Positions 1 to 7,933 of a stretch of DNA of 8,362 nt are shown here, in pieces. Every line of letters starts with the position of its first letter. Within the stretch, counting starts at the first letter, position 1. The position numbers and the translations under genes are program-made. Source of the stretch: Desulfosarcina sp. (GTDB lineage Bacteria; Desulfobacterota; Desulfobacteria; Desulfobacterales; Desulfosarcinaceae); the NCBI GenBank assembly GCA_030642405.1, contig DAOWNV010000106.1:1-8362 (forward strand), given 5' to 3'. The notes under the pieces are model-generated. The model ran no database searches and had not been told where the DNA came from. It saw only the letters and a program-made list of their open reading frames with translations.

Positions 1-1
1 T

Positions 2-1732
2 GAAGATGCACAAATCCGAATTTTCGATATCCCGCAAGTCGTCGATGCCGGGGTGGTGGAAACCAGGACATCATTGCCGTCGTTTGTTCTTATACCTGAA
101 GAACAGGATGTGCCGGCGGGTGCATTGGCGCTTCCCTGGGATGCTTCAAATCGAATCGCAGTGGGGGAGTATGCACGGATCCGGGGAGAAGAGATCCCCC
201 ATCGTCTGGTTTCTTCTTCAAAATCATGGCTTTGCAATACCCTTGTAGATCGCAAGGCACCGATCTTGCCGTGGGAAGGGTCCAACTCCGGTACCAGTTC
301 ACAAGGTGGTCGGAAGATGTCTCCTGTGGAAGCATCGGCTGCCATCTTGAAACATATCCGAGATGCCTGGAATCAGAATATGGCATCCACTGATGACGGC
401 ATTGATGAAAACCTGAAAATCGAAAACCAATTGGTCTATTTGACGGTACCGGCTTCTTTCGATGCCGTGGCTCGTGAGTTGACTGTTGCCGCTGCAGGCA
501 TGGCGGGGTTATCCCAAGCCACCTTGCTGGAAGAGCCACAGGCCGCTTTTTATGCCTGGATCGGGGCCAGTGACGGCCATTGGAGGGATAACGTCAAGCC
601 CGGCGACCTGATCCTGGTTTGTGACGTGGGCGGTGGAACCAGCGATTTCAGTTTGATCCAGGTCAGCGAGGAAGATGGTGATCTTACCCTGGAACGGGTT
701 GCCGTCGGCAACCACTTGCTGGTGGGTGGTGACAATATGGACCTGGCGTTAGCTTATCGTCTGTCTCACCAATTGGCGGAGCAGGGAACCCGATTGGATA
801 GCTGGCAGATCAACGGGCTTTGGCAGAGCTGCCGCAGGGCAAAGGAGAAACTGCTGTCCGATCCGGCAATAGACAGCCTGCAGATTTCGGTTCTGGGGCG
901 CGGTTCCAGCCTGATCGGTGGGATGATCACCGTTGATTTAACCGGCGAAATGGTCAAAGAGGTGTTGCGGGATGGCTTTTTCCCACCCTGCGACCGCGCG
1001 GACAGGCCTCAGGCTGCCGTTCGTTCGGGCATACAGGAATTTGGCCTTGCTTTTGAAGCCGATGCGGCCATCACACGCCATCTGGCAGCCTTTTTGGACA
1101 GACGGGACGACCGGAACAACCTGATACGACCGACCACCGTTCTCTTCAATGGTGGTGTTATGAAAGCCGGGTTGCTTCGCAATCGGGTGATTTCGATTCT
1201 GGAAGATTGGACAGCCGGTGGCAGCATACGGGAAATTGACGCCGGCGACTATGACCTGGCCGTTGCCCGCGGGGCCGCTTATTACGGACTGGCCCGGCAA
1301 GGCAGGGGAATTCGCATCCGAGGTGGCCTGGGGCGCTCTTATTATATCGGTATTGCCGCTGCCATGCCCGCAGTACCTGGAATTCCCGTCCTTACCAAAG
1401 CGTTGTGCGTGGCCCCTTTCGGTATGGAAGAGGGGACATCCGCAAAAATTGATGGGCAGGAGTTCGCGCTGGTCGTCGGCCAACCCGTTGTTTTCGATTT
1501 TCTTGGTTCGAACATAAGGCAGGAGGATGCGGTGGGTGCCGTTGTGGAGGACTGGCAGGGTGAGATCGAGGCCATTACCACCATTGAAACGACCCTGGAA
1601 GGTGAATCCGACCAGACGATCCCGGTAACCCTGGAGCTTGAGGTCACCGAGGTGGGAACCCTTGAACTTTACTGTGCTTCCAGAACCGATAACCGCAAAT
1701 GGAAGCTGGAATTCAATGTTCGGGAACAATAA
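2..1732 (+). CDS. Divergent Hsp70-family protein (5' end outside window)
   Basis: Cytoplasmic actin-fold ATPase of the Hsp70 superfamily; 576 residues are visible. The frame is open from base 2, and its first residues (IFDIPQVV...LPSFVLIPEE) align with residues 55-82 of the next gene, so the true start lies about 50 codons upstream and the GTG at 53 is not the start. The phosphate-1 motif (GIDLGTTNS in the neighbour) is therefore off-window. Visible Hsp70 landmarks, numbered from the first visible codon, are VPASFD at about 149, EEPQAA at about 177, the phosphate-2 loop DVGGGTSDF at 208-216, GGDNMD, and FNGG before the last subdomain. After the ATPase there is no DnaK-like DVLLLDV linker or recognisable substrate-binding domain. 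The protein ends soon after a short beta-rich segment (EVGTLELYCAS) shared with the neighbour. TAA at 1730-1732 lies 3 nt before the next GTG, implying coupling. The client is unknown; Hsp70 superfamily membership is very secure. Confidence 0.93.
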   Translation, partial: EDAQIRIFDIPQVVDAGVVETRTSLPSFVLIPEEQDVPAGALALPWDASNRIAVGEYARIRGEEIPHRLVSSSKSWLCNTLVDRKAPILPWEGSNSGTSSQGGRKMSPVEASAAILKHIRDAWNQNMASTDDGIDENLKIENQLVYLTVPASFDAVARELTVAAAGMAGLSQATLLEEPQAAFYAWIGASDGHWRDNVKPGDLILVCDVGGGTSDFSLIQVSEEDGDLTLERVAVGNHLLVGGDNMDLALAYRLSHQLAEQGTRLDSWQINGLWQSCRRAKEKLLSDPAIDSLQISVLGRGSSLIGGMITVDLTGEMVKEVLRDGFFPPCDRADRPQAAVRSGIQEFGLAFEADAAITRHLAAFLDRRDDRNNLIRPTTVLFNGGVMKAGLLRNRVISILEDWTAGGSIREIDAGDYDLAVARGAAYYGLARQGRGIRIRGGLGRSYYIGIAAAMPAVPGIPVLTKALCVAPFGMEEGTSAKIDGQEFALVVGQPVVFDFLGSNIRQEDAVGAVVEDWQGEIEAITTIETTLEGESDQTIPVTLELEVTEVGTLELYCASRTDNRKWKLEFNVREQ

Positions 1733-1735
1733 ATA

Positions 1736-4576
1736 GTGACCACACCCAATCCTTCAACCGATTTGGATGACGTTTCTTTAGATCAAAACGATCTGGAGCA
1801 GCCTTTTATCATCGGCATCGACCTGGGGACGACCAATTCAGCGGTTTCCTATGTGGATCGCAGGGTGGCTGCGGATGAAAGCAACCCAACTATCCAGGAA
1901 TTTAATATTCCGCAATTGACGGGGCTGGGCGAGTTCAACCAGATGCCGGTATTGCCATCGTTTTTGTATCTGCCCGGTGAATACGATATTGACATTTCAT
2001 CCATCGGGCATCCGTGGCCCATGCCCGAAGACCGGTTTGCCGGTATTCTGGCACGCGACCATGGCGCCAAGGTCCCCGGACGTTTGGTCTCTTCGGCAAA
2101 AAGCTGGTTATGCCACGACAAGGTGGATCGAAACGCCCGTATTCTACCATGGGGAGCACCGGAGGAAGTGAAAAAGGTCTCCCCGGTCCAGGCCGGCGCC
2201 GCCTACCTTTTCCACATCAGGCAGGCCTGGAATTACGCCTGCAAAGGTGAAGAGGAACTGTTTCTCGAAAACCAGGTGGTTGTTCTCACTGTACCTGCTT
2301 CCTTTGACGAGGTAGCCCGGGAACTGACATTGGCTGCAGCGAAGATGGCCGGGTACAAGGGGGTCACCTTGATCGAAGAGCCCTTGGCCGCTTTTTATAG
2401 CTGGCTGGCGAAAAACGAAGATCAGTGGCAGAACAAGGTTCAGGTGGAGGAATTGATTCTGGTCTGTGATGTGGGGGGTGGTACCACCGACTTCACCCTG
2501 ATCACTTTGAGCAAGGGCGACGAAGGCACTCCCCGATTTAAGCGAATCGCAGTGGGCGATCACCTGATTTTAGGTGGTGACAATATGGATATGACCCTTG
2601 CCCGGATCGTAGAGTCCTCGTGCGTGGAACAGCGACCTTCCCTTTCCACCGATCGATGGAAGGCTCTGTGCCATCAGTGCCGCCAGGCGAAGGAGACTAT
2701 TTTGTCCGGGCAGGCAGATACGTTTGGTATCACCTTGATGGGAACGGGCAGCAGCCTGATCGCCGGAACGATTTCCGTTGACCTTGACCGATCGACCGTT
2801 GAGCGAACAATACTCGACGGTTTTTTTCCGATCATCGACTCCGATAGACTCGATTCGCCGGTGCAGCGGCCGGCAATCAGCGAATTCGGCCTCCCCTATG
2901 AAAGCGAACCGGCAGTGAGCCGGCATTTGTGCCGATTCCTGGACCGCCACCGGCAGGACGTTGCTGATGCCATCGGCAAAACCTGCCCGGTACCCGATCT
3001 TATCTTGTTCAACGGTGGATCCCTAAAACCCAAAATTCTCCAGGACCGGATAATCCGCGGTATTCAAGGCTATTTTTCAGCTGAATGCGAAACCGTACCG
3101 AGGGTGCTTGACAACCCCGACATGGATCTTGCCGTGGCCCTTGGCGCCACCTACTACGGGTTGGTAAAAACGGGACAGGGTGTGCGCGTCGGCAGCGGTA
3201 GCCCACGCTCCTTTTACCTGGGTATCGGAAGTGAAACCAACGGCAAACCAGCGTCTTTGCAAGCTATCTGCCTGGTGGAGCGTGGCCTGGACGAAGGCAG
3301 TAAGATTGAGCTGAGCGACAAGAATTTCGACGTGCTTGCCAATCAGCCGGTGCGTTTCGACCTGTACAGCTCCAGTTACCGGAATAAAGATCAATGCGGT
3401 GAAATCTACTTAGTCGATGACAGTTTCACCCGCTTGCCCGCCCTGCAGACGGTGATTCAGTACGGGACGAAAGGGGCAACGGCCCGTTTGCCGATTCGCA
3501 TCGAAGCCGAATATACGGAAATGGGAACCCTTGCTCTTTTCTGCCGTTCCCTGTCCAGTGAACACCGGTGGCAATTGCAGTTCCAGCTTCGCGATGCAGG
3601 TGCCACACCCGATTCGGTATTGGAGAAGACCGTTTTAGAAGCCGGGCGTGTGGATGAGGCCAAAGTGGTGATGCAGGCGGCTTTTTCACAAAACGAATCC
3701 GCCTTGTTGAATAGTCTGATGAAGCAGATAGCGGCCATTGTCGATCTTTCACGTAACGAATGGCCGTTGGGATTTGTTCGGGATCTCACCGACCAGCTGC
3801 TGGATGACCCAGCGCTTCGAACACAATCGGCCCAGCATGAAGCGCGTTGGCTGAACCTTCTCGGCTTTTGCCTCCGGCCCGGTTTCGGTGATGCATTGGA
3901 TCCGTGGCGAATCAAAAAGGCATGGAAAATACACAATCAGGGACTGATACATGGAAAAAATGCCCAGGTTCAATCAGAATGGTGGATACTGTGGCGTCGT
4001 CTTGCCGGTGGGTTGAATCCAGGGCAACAACGACAGTTGAGCCAGGAGATCACCCCTCTTCTCGTCCCCAAGAAAAAAGGGGGCAAGCTTCGTATCGGGG
4101 TACAACAGCAGCTTGAGTTGTGGATGCTGGTTGCCAATCTGGAGCGGCTCTACGTCAAGGACAAGATTGGGTGGGGGAATCTTTTGCTATCCCAGATCAA
4201 ACCCAAACAGGGTCGCCAGCAGCATTTCTGGACACTGGCGCGCATCGGTGCAAGGGAACTTTTATACGGCCCTGTGGATCGGGTCATTCCCCCATTAGAG
4301 GCGGAAAAATGGATTGAGAATGTTCTCAATCGGAATTGGAAGCAGGTAAAACCTGTGGTCAACGCCCTGGTACAGATCGCCAGAAAAACCGGAGACCGAA
4401 CCCGCGATCTTGATACATCCGTCGTAAAACGCCTTATTCAGTGGATGGCTTCCCAGGCGGATTTTAAAGACCAACTCCGCTATCTGACACAAGTTGTGCC
4501 CATTGCCCGGAAGGAAGAGCAGGTTTTGTTCGGCGAATCCTTACCCGATGGGATTTCTCTTCAAAAAACCGATTAA
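1736..4576 (+). CDS. Hsp70-family protein with DUF3731-type C-terminal extension
   Basis: Complete 946-residue paralogue of the preceding gene. Residues about 24-480 are an Hsp70 ATPase: GIDLGTTNS (27-35), VPASFD (186-191), EEPLAA (214-219), DVGGGTTDF (245-253), GGDNMD (280-285), FNGG (425-428). Residues about 480-620 are the short beta-rich tail where the first paralogue stops. Residues about 640-946 are a Trp/Leu/Arg-rich, apparently all-helical extension that fits DUF3731, a domain known from C-termini of bacterial Hsp70 homologues. The DnaK linker and EEVD-like tail are absent. The start is GTG 1736, only 3 nt after the upstream stop, with no convincing Shine-Dalgarno; translation probably depends on coupling. 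The motif-bearing part begins at residue 24, so a TTG a few codons in cannot be excluded. In related bacteria such pairs often sit beside a DUF2760 gene, which would be off-window to the left (recalled, not seen). Function beyond an ATP-dependent chaperone-like role is unknown. Confidence 0.93.
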   Translation: MTTPNPSTDLDDVSLDQNDLEQPFIIGIDLGTTNSAVSYVDRRVAADESNPTIQEFNIPQLTGLGEFNQMPVLPSFLYLPGEYDIDISSIGHPWPMPEDRFAGILARDHGAKVPGRLVSSAKSWLCHDKVDRNARILPWGAPEEVKKVSPVQAGAAYLFHIRQAWNYACKGEEELFLENQVVVLTVPASFDEVARELTLAAAKMAGYKGVTLIEEPLAAFYSWLAKNEDQWQNKVQVEELILVCDVGGGTTDFTLITLSKGDEGTPRFKRIAVGDHLILGGDNMDMTLARIVESSCVEQRPSLSTDRWKALCHQCRQAKETILSGQADTFGITLMGTGSSLIAGTISVDLDRSTVERTILDGFFPIIDSDRLDSPVQRPAISEFGLPYESEPAVSRHLCRFLDRHRQDVADAIGKTCPVPDLILFNGGSLKPKILQDRIIRGIQGYFSAECETVPRVLDNPDMDLAVALGATYYGLVKTGQGVRVGSGSPRSFYLGIGSETNGKPASLQAICLVERGLDEGSKIELSDKNFDVLANQPVRFDLYSSSYRNKDQCGEIYLVDDSFTRLPALQTVIQYGTKGATARLPIRIEAEYTEMGTLALFCRSLSSEHRWQLQFQLRDAGATPDSVLEKTVLEAGRVDEAKVVMQAAFSQNESALLNSLMKQIAAIVDLSRNEWPLGFVRDLTDQLLDDPALRTQSAQHEARWLNLLGFCLRPGFGDALDPWRIKKAWKIHNQGLIHGKNAQVQSEWWILWRRLAGGLNPGQQRQLSQEITPLLVPKKKGGKLRIGVQQQLELWMLVANLERLYVKDKIGWGNLLLSQIKPKQGRQQHFWTLARIGARELLYGPVDRVIPPLEAEKWIENVLNRNWKQVKPVVNALVQIARKTGDRTRDLDTSVVKRLIQWMASQADFKDQLRYLTQVVPIARKEEQVLFGESLPDGISLQKTD

Positions 4577-4632
4577 AGCATGGGCCGCTACCGGTCGACC
4601 TCCCAGCCATAATCTATTTTTCCGCACTTCTT

Positions 4633-4681
4633 GCCCTTATTGCATCGGTTTCAAATCAAGGCTTGCAAAAGGGCTTTTTTT
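4633..4681 (+). terminator. Rho-independent terminator closing the Hsp70 pair
   Basis: GCCCTT-A-TTGCA (4633-4644) pairs with TGCAAAAGGGC (4664-4674), giving an 11-bp stem with one bulged A (4639) and a 19-nt loop. Seven T follow directly (4675-4681). It lies 56 nt after the stop of the second Hsp70 gene and before the HAD gene, so it separates two transcription units. The long loop is the only weakness. The rest of the gap to 4762 holds only a weak promoter-like pair, TTGCAA (4663-4668) and TATTCT (4687-4692) with an 18-nt spacer, which overlaps the terminator and is not called. Confidence 0.72.
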
Positions 4682-4762
4682 AGGACTATTCTATCCCTTC
4701 TGGAATTTGAGTAACGACCCTGAAAGTGGAAACTGAAAACTCCGATCTTCGAGGAGCCGGCA

Positions 4763-5554
4763 GTGAAACCGATTTCGCAATTCCCCTCATCAATAAAAAA
4801 AGAGATTCGCTATCTATTTACGGATGTTGATGGTACCTTGACTGTTAATAGGCAGCTGCCTTCAGCCGTGTTTGTTGCAATGGAGAACCTGCAACATGCT
4901 GGTATCCAAGTGATACCGGTTACCGGGGGGTGCGCAGGATGGTGCGACCATATGGCGCGGATGTGGCCCATCGATGGACTGGTCGGAGAAAACGGCGCCT
5001 TTTATTTTCAGTATCGTCGCAGCAAAAAAAAGATGGTGCGGCGTTACTGGAAATCTGCAGAAGAGCGCAATGCTGATCGAAAAAAGCTCGATCGTATTCA
5101 AAAAAAGGTGCTGGCAGCGGTGCCGGGTTGTGCGGTGGCATCCGACCAGAACTACAGGGATACGGATCTGGCCATTGACTATTGTAACGATGTACCGGAC
5201 CTGCCTCCGTCATCAGTCGAAGCGATAAAGAACATTTTCGAGGCGGCAGGTGCCAATGCTCAAGCTAGCTCTATCCATTTGAACGCCTGGTTTGGTGAGT
5301 ACAACAAATTGGCCATGTGTCAACGGATGCTCAAGGAAGTATTTGAGGAAGAACTGGAAGATGTTCGCAACAATGTTGTCTATTGTGGTGATGCTCCGAA
5401 CGATGCGCCCATGTTCGGTTTTTTCCCGCACTCGGTGGGCGTTGCCAATATCAGACGATTCGAAATGGAAATGGATGCCTTGCCTTCATGGGTGACCCAA
5501 GCAGAAGAGGGGCATGGATTTATAGAAATGGTGGATGTGCTATTAGAACGATAA
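4763..5554 (+). CDS. HAD-superfamily hydrolase, type IIB (Cof-like) phosphatase
   Basis: Predicted cytoplasmic Mg2+-dependent phosphatase of 263 residues. All HAD motifs are present: motif I DVDGTLT (21-27) with nucleophile D21 and acid/base D23; motif II Thr in VTGG (T54); motif III Lys in EYNKL (K182); motif IV GDAPNDAPMF (209-218) with the two metal-binding Asp. The cap between motifs II and III (about 80-175) fits a C2B cap, as in sugar-phosphate phosphatases such as sucrose- or mannosyl-phosphoglycerate phosphatase; the substrate cannot be told from sequence. The GTG start at 4763 has GAGGAG at 4751-4756, a good spacing of 6 nt, and no ATG competes. It stands alone, isolated from the Hsp70 genes by a terminator and from the next operon by about 300 bp. 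A GTTCAA/TTGAAC inverted repeat at about 5566-5588 follows it but lacks a T tract, so no terminator is called. Confidence 0.88.
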   Translation: MKPISQFPSSIKKEIRYLFTDVDGTLTVNRQLPSAVFVAMENLQHAGIQVIPVTGGCAGWCDHMARMWPIDGLVGENGAFYFQYRRSKKKMVRRYWKSAEERNADRKKLDRIQKKVLAAVPGCAVASDQNYRDTDLAIDYCNDVPDLPPSSVEAIKNIFEAAGANAQASSIHLNAWFGEYNKLAMCQRMLKEVFEEELEDVRNNVVYCGDAPNDAPMFGFFPHSVGVANIRRFEMEMDALPSWVTQAEEGHGFIEMVDVLLER

Positions 5555-5825
5555 GAGTAAACAAGTTCAAAAGCAAGAATGGTTGAACAAATTGATATAT
5601 AAAAAACTTGCATAATAATTGCTTGCACACCCACTATAGCTACCACGGCGATTTTATAGATGCATACGTAAATTAGAGTTTTTTCCCATTTATTCATTGA
5701 CTATTGTGTAATCACTACCCACCTGAATTTTTGTCTGACCACTATATATAAAGGAACCCTGGATCATGAATATGGCGAAACTGTTCACGTAGTATTTCGC
5801 AGTCTGAGAAGAAGGAGTATCTTCA
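5555..5825 (+). promoter_or_regulatory. AT-rich leader region upstream of the DUF1538 operon
   Basis: This gap has no gene longer than a few codons and is much more AT-rich than its flanks. It must hold the promoter of the three-gene operon, but I cannot place it: TATATATAAA (5743-5752) is a possible -10 without a convincing -35, and no clean sigma-54 GG-N10-GC pair was found. A hairpin of 8 bp with a 2-nt bulge, GCGAAACT (5775-5782) with AGTATTTCGC (5791-5800), lies just before the Shine-Dalgarno of the leader ORF and could modulate access to it. A mini-ORF, MNMAKLFT (5766-5792), preceded by AAGGA at 5751-5755, overlaps that hairpin. No known riboswitch consensus was recognised. Confidence 0.35.
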
Positions 5826-5861
5826 ATGCAATTTGGTTACAATAAATATCCATGCCGTTAG
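5826..5861 (+). CDS. 11-codon upstream ORF overlapping the DUF1538 start
   Basis: Encodes [11 protein letters not shown] and ends at TAG 5859-5861. AAGGAG at 5812-5817 stands 8 nt before its ATG and is the only good Shine-Dalgarno near here. The next gene's ATG (5852) lies inside this ORF in another frame, giving a 10-nt overlap. The downstream gene has no Shine-Dalgarno of its own, so this short ORF probably delivers ribosomes to it by termination-reinitiation. The peptide resembles no family and may have no function of its own. Confidence 0.4.
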   Translation: MQFGYNKYPCR

Positions 5862-6601
5862 CAATCCTAACCGAATTCAGTGCAGCTTTAGGGCGAGCCC
5901 TTCTTGGGGCATCCCGTGATTTGGCACCTATCGTCACGGTCGTCGCTTTTTTTCAGGTTCTGGTCTTACATCAACCCTTCCCAGAGCTTTTGTCCATTTT
6001 AGCTGGATTGGGGTTGGTCATCGTTGGTTTAGCCCTTTTTGTCGTCGGCTTGGACGTTGGCCTGTTTCCCCTGGGCGAAACCTTGGCAGAAGAATTTGCG
6101 CGTAAAGGAAGCCTCTTCTGGCTGCTGTTATTCGCTTTTGTTTTAGGAACGGGGACAACTGTAGCCGAACCAGCCCTTATAGTAACACGCGAGGGCGCTA
6201 AAGCCATAGCAGAAGCTGGACTTATTGAAAATATCTCTACTTCGATAGACCGTTATGCTCTTGGTATCCGCCTAACTGTGGCTCTGTCCGTCGGTGCTGC
6301 AATTGTTCTTGGGGTATTGCGAATCCTACGTGGTTGGCCCCTGCCGGTTTTAATCGTTGGTGGTTACATGCTGGTTATGCTCATGACCTTGTTTGCGCCG
6401 AAGGAGATCGTAGGATTAGCTTATGATTTGGGCGGAGTCACCACCTCAACTGTCACGGTGCCCCTTGTTACGGCTTTGGGAGTCGGGCTTGCACGCACTA
6501 TACGTGGCAGAGACCCCTTGACGGACGGTTTTGGCCTCATCGCCTTGGCGTCCCTTACTCCCATGATTTTTGTGATGCTTTTCGGATTGATCGTACATTA
6601 G
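5852..6601 (+). CDS. DUF1538 membrane protein, first half-subunit
   Basis: Polytopic inner-membrane protein of 249 residues with about six or seven hydrophobic segments: roughly 24-40, 47-75, 87-113, 136-158, 164-183, 187-215 and 226-248. Two motifs mark the DUF1538 family: GTTVAEPAL (101-109) and [16 protein letters not shown] (190-205). Conserved polar and Gly residues inside membrane segments suggest a transporter or channel; the substrate is unknown. Many DUF1538 proteins are about 500 residues with two repeats, and here each repeat is its own gene. The start is ATG 5852: a stop (TAA 5843-5845) lies two codons upstream in frame, and alignment of the first hydrophobic segment with the next gene supports it. 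It lacks a Shine-Dalgarno and overlaps a leader ORF. It ends 7 nt before the second half-gene. Confidence 0.87.
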   Translation: MPLAILTEFSAALGRALLGASRDLAPIVTVVAFFQVLVLHQPFPELLSILAGLGLVIVGLALFVVGLDVGLFPLGETLAEEFARKGSLFWLLLFAFVLGTGTTVAEPALIVTREGAKAIAEAGLIENISTSIDRYALGIRLTVALSVGAAIVLGVLRILRGWPLPVLIVGGYMLVMLMTLFAPKEIVGLAYDLGGVTTSTVTVPLVTALGVGLARTIRGRDPLTDGFGLIALASLTPMIFVMLFGLIVH

Positions 6602-6608
6602 GTGAAAC

Positions 6609-7367
6609 ATGGAAATTCTTTTTAATCCTATATTGCTGCTGCTAGCCACAGCCAAAGACGTGCTGCCGGTTCTCGGGCTGCTGGTATTATTCCAAACCAT
6701 TGTGCTTAGAAGACCAATCCCTCGGCCGGGCAGAATTATTTTTGGTTTCGGCTCAGTTCTGGTAGGTATGACCTGCTTTCTAGGTGGGCTGGATTTGGCC
6801 ATTTTTCCAGTTGGCAGAGCCATGGCGCTTCAGCTGGTTGAGGGTGCTCAAGAGGGTGCCAAGGTAACCTGGACAGCCTATGGGTGGGTCTATCTTTTTG
6901 CCTTTTTAGTGGGGTTTTCCACCACGATAGCAGAGCCTTCCCTGATCGCGGTGGCCCATAAAGCGCATGAAACTTCGCGTAAAGCGATTTCATCCTGGGG
7001 ACTGCGTATCGCGGTTGCTATCGGGGTTGCGATCGGTATAACACTCGGTACTTTTCGAATTATCACCGGAACACCGCTTTATCTCTATATTCTGGCTGGA
7101 TATGTGGTGGTGATCATCCAAACCATATTTGCGCCCCGAATGATTATTCCCCTGGCTTATGATTCCGGTGGGGTGACGACATCTACGGTTACCGTTCCCC
7201 TGGTTGCAGCCCTTGGTTTGGGTCTGGCGTACAACGTTCCCGGCCGCAGTCCGGTTATAGATGGATTTGGACTCATAGCGTTTGCCAGTCTATTTCCAAT
7301 CATCAGCGTTTTGGGCTATGCTCAATTGGCTCAGTGGATAGTGCGGCGGCGAAGCTGTAAAAAATAA
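6609..7367 (+). CDS. DUF1538 membrane protein, second half-subunit
   Basis: 252-residue inner-membrane paralogue of the preceding gene with the same layout: hydrophobic segments at about 8-33, 42-68, 90-115, 131-153, 157-175, 180-207 and 219-245. The family motifs recur as STTIAEPSL (104-112) and [16 protein letters not shown] (183-198). It ends in a basic tail (RRRSCKK), expected on the cytoplasmic side, where the PII-like protein could dock. The ATG at 6609 follows AGGTG at 6600-6604, which overlaps the TAG of the first half-gene, so the two are translationally coupled and probably made 1:1. The likely assembly is a heterodimer equal to the fused two-repeat DUF1538 protein of other bacteria. 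The transported substrate is unknown. Confidence 0.87.
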   Translation: MEILFNPILLLLATAKDVLPVLGLLVLFQTIVLRRPIPRPGRIIFGFGSVLVGMTCFLGGLDLAIFPVGRAMALQLVEGAQEGAKVTWTAYGWVYLFAFLVGFSTTIAEPSLIAVAHKAHETSRKAISSWGLRIAVAIGVAIGITLGTFRIITGTPLYLYILAGYVVVIIQTIFAPRMIIPLAYDSGGVTTSTVTVPLVAALGLGLAYNVPGRSPVIDGFGLIAFASLFPIISVLGYAQLAQWIVRRRSCKK

Positions 7368-7427
7368 AGCTCGGCATAAGAGTAAAGCTTCAATATGGAG
7401 GGAACCGGGTGAAAAGGAGGGTGTGCA

Positions 7428-7754
7428 ATGGCGTATAAAGCCGTCGTGGCAATGGTTAAGCCGGACTTTACCGACATTGTCGTCAATTCGGCAAAAAAGA
7501 TAGGGGCTACTGGAGCGACAATCATACCTGCTTCGGGTACAGGTGCGCAGGAGGCAAAAACATTTTTCGGTCTTAGCCTGGATATTCGCACGAATTTGGT
7601 TATCTTTCTGGTGGACAGTGAACTGGTTGAGCCGGTCCTGTCCACGATTAAGAAGGCAGGTCGGTTTAGCGAACCAGGTACAGGTATCGCTTTTGTGCTT
7701 GCTGTAGAGCAGACAGCTGGTTTTGAAAGTCAATTGTTAAAACCACAGCAGTGA
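7428..7754 (+). CDS. PII-like signalling protein linked to the DUF1538 transporter
   Basis: 108-residue ferredoxin-like small protein of the PII superfamily. The N-terminal strand (KAVVAMVKPDF, 4-14), helix, G-ATGATIIPASGTG (26-39), mid strand (NLVIFLVDSE, 56-65), helix (66-78) and FV-x-AVEQTAG (89-98) follow the PII order. It differs from GlnB/GlnK: the T-loop (about 37-55) is shorter and has no uridylylatable Tyr; the B-loop equivalent (SEPGTGIAFV) lacks the usual Lys; the C-terminal RxRTGE motif is replaced by EQTAGFE. It is thus unlikely to be a standard nitrogen regulator; like other transporter-linked PII proteins it probably binds a nucleotide and gates the DUF1538 pair (inference). 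ATG 7428 has an excellent AAAGGAGG at 7413-7420, the strongest ribosome-binding site in the operon, consistent with a soluble regulator made in excess. Confidence 0.85.
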   Translation: MAYKAVVAMVKPDFTDIVVNSAKKIGATGATIIPASGTGAQEAKTFFGLSLDIRTNLVIFLVDSELVEPVLSTIKKAGRFSEPGTGIAFVLAVEQTAGFESQLLKPQQ

Positions 7755-7799
7755 CGAAAGTCAATTTTGTGTATTTCACGAACCCAAATGATATTCATA

Positions 7800-7933
7800 T
7801 TCGATGCAGTTCAAAGTAGAGGGCATAGTAGTCGGCGGAAACGAGCCGGGCCTCCCGAAAGCGGGAGAAGTATACCCGAAGGTCTCACCCCGACGAAGGC
7901 CCGAACGGTGCCCGGCCAAATGGTTTTGGGTAA
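7800..7933 (+). ncRNA. HEARO/omega-RNA-like structured RNA upstream of iscB remnant
   Basis: A clear fold is visible: GCCGGGC (7845-7851) pairs perfectly with GCCCGGC (7910-7916), enclosing a hairpin CTCCCG-AAAG-CGGGAG (7852-7867) stacked on it, and followed by CAAA/TTTG (about 7917-7928). The segment runs up to the ATG at 7934 where the IscB-like reading begins. This is the known position of the HEARO (omega) RNA relative to iscB, and the size (about 130 nt) fits. The call rests on position, structure and the adjoining protein remnant; I cannot run a covariance model. In an active system this RNA, with a guide at its 5' end, directs IscB to DNA. The 5' boundary is a guess. Alternatives are another structured RNA or an intron remnant. 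Confidence 0.42.

Noticed and set aside
938..1729. A long (263-codon) - strand open frame antisense to the first Hsp70
   Set aside because: It is a shadow of a strongly supported coding frame and has no recognisable motifs.
53..1732. GTG at 53 as the start of the first Hsp70
   Set aside because: The frame is open to the window edge and the upstream residues align with the paralogue, so the gene simply continues to the left.
4494..4736. An 80-codon + strand frame across the end of the second Hsp70 and the terminator
   Set aside because: It overlaps a real gene end and a clear terminator stem, has no ribosome-binding site and no family resemblance.
5566..5588. Inverted repeat GTTCAA/TTGAAC after the HAD gene as a terminator
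   Set aside because: The stem is only 6 bp, AT-rich and lacks a following T tract.
7845..7916. Group II intron domain V or a known riboswitch
   Set aside because: No domain V signature (AGC...GAAA...GUU type) and no cobalamin, SAM, TPP, c-di-GMP or glycine consensus could be matched by eye; the IscB-like reading just downstream favours a HEARO-type RNA.
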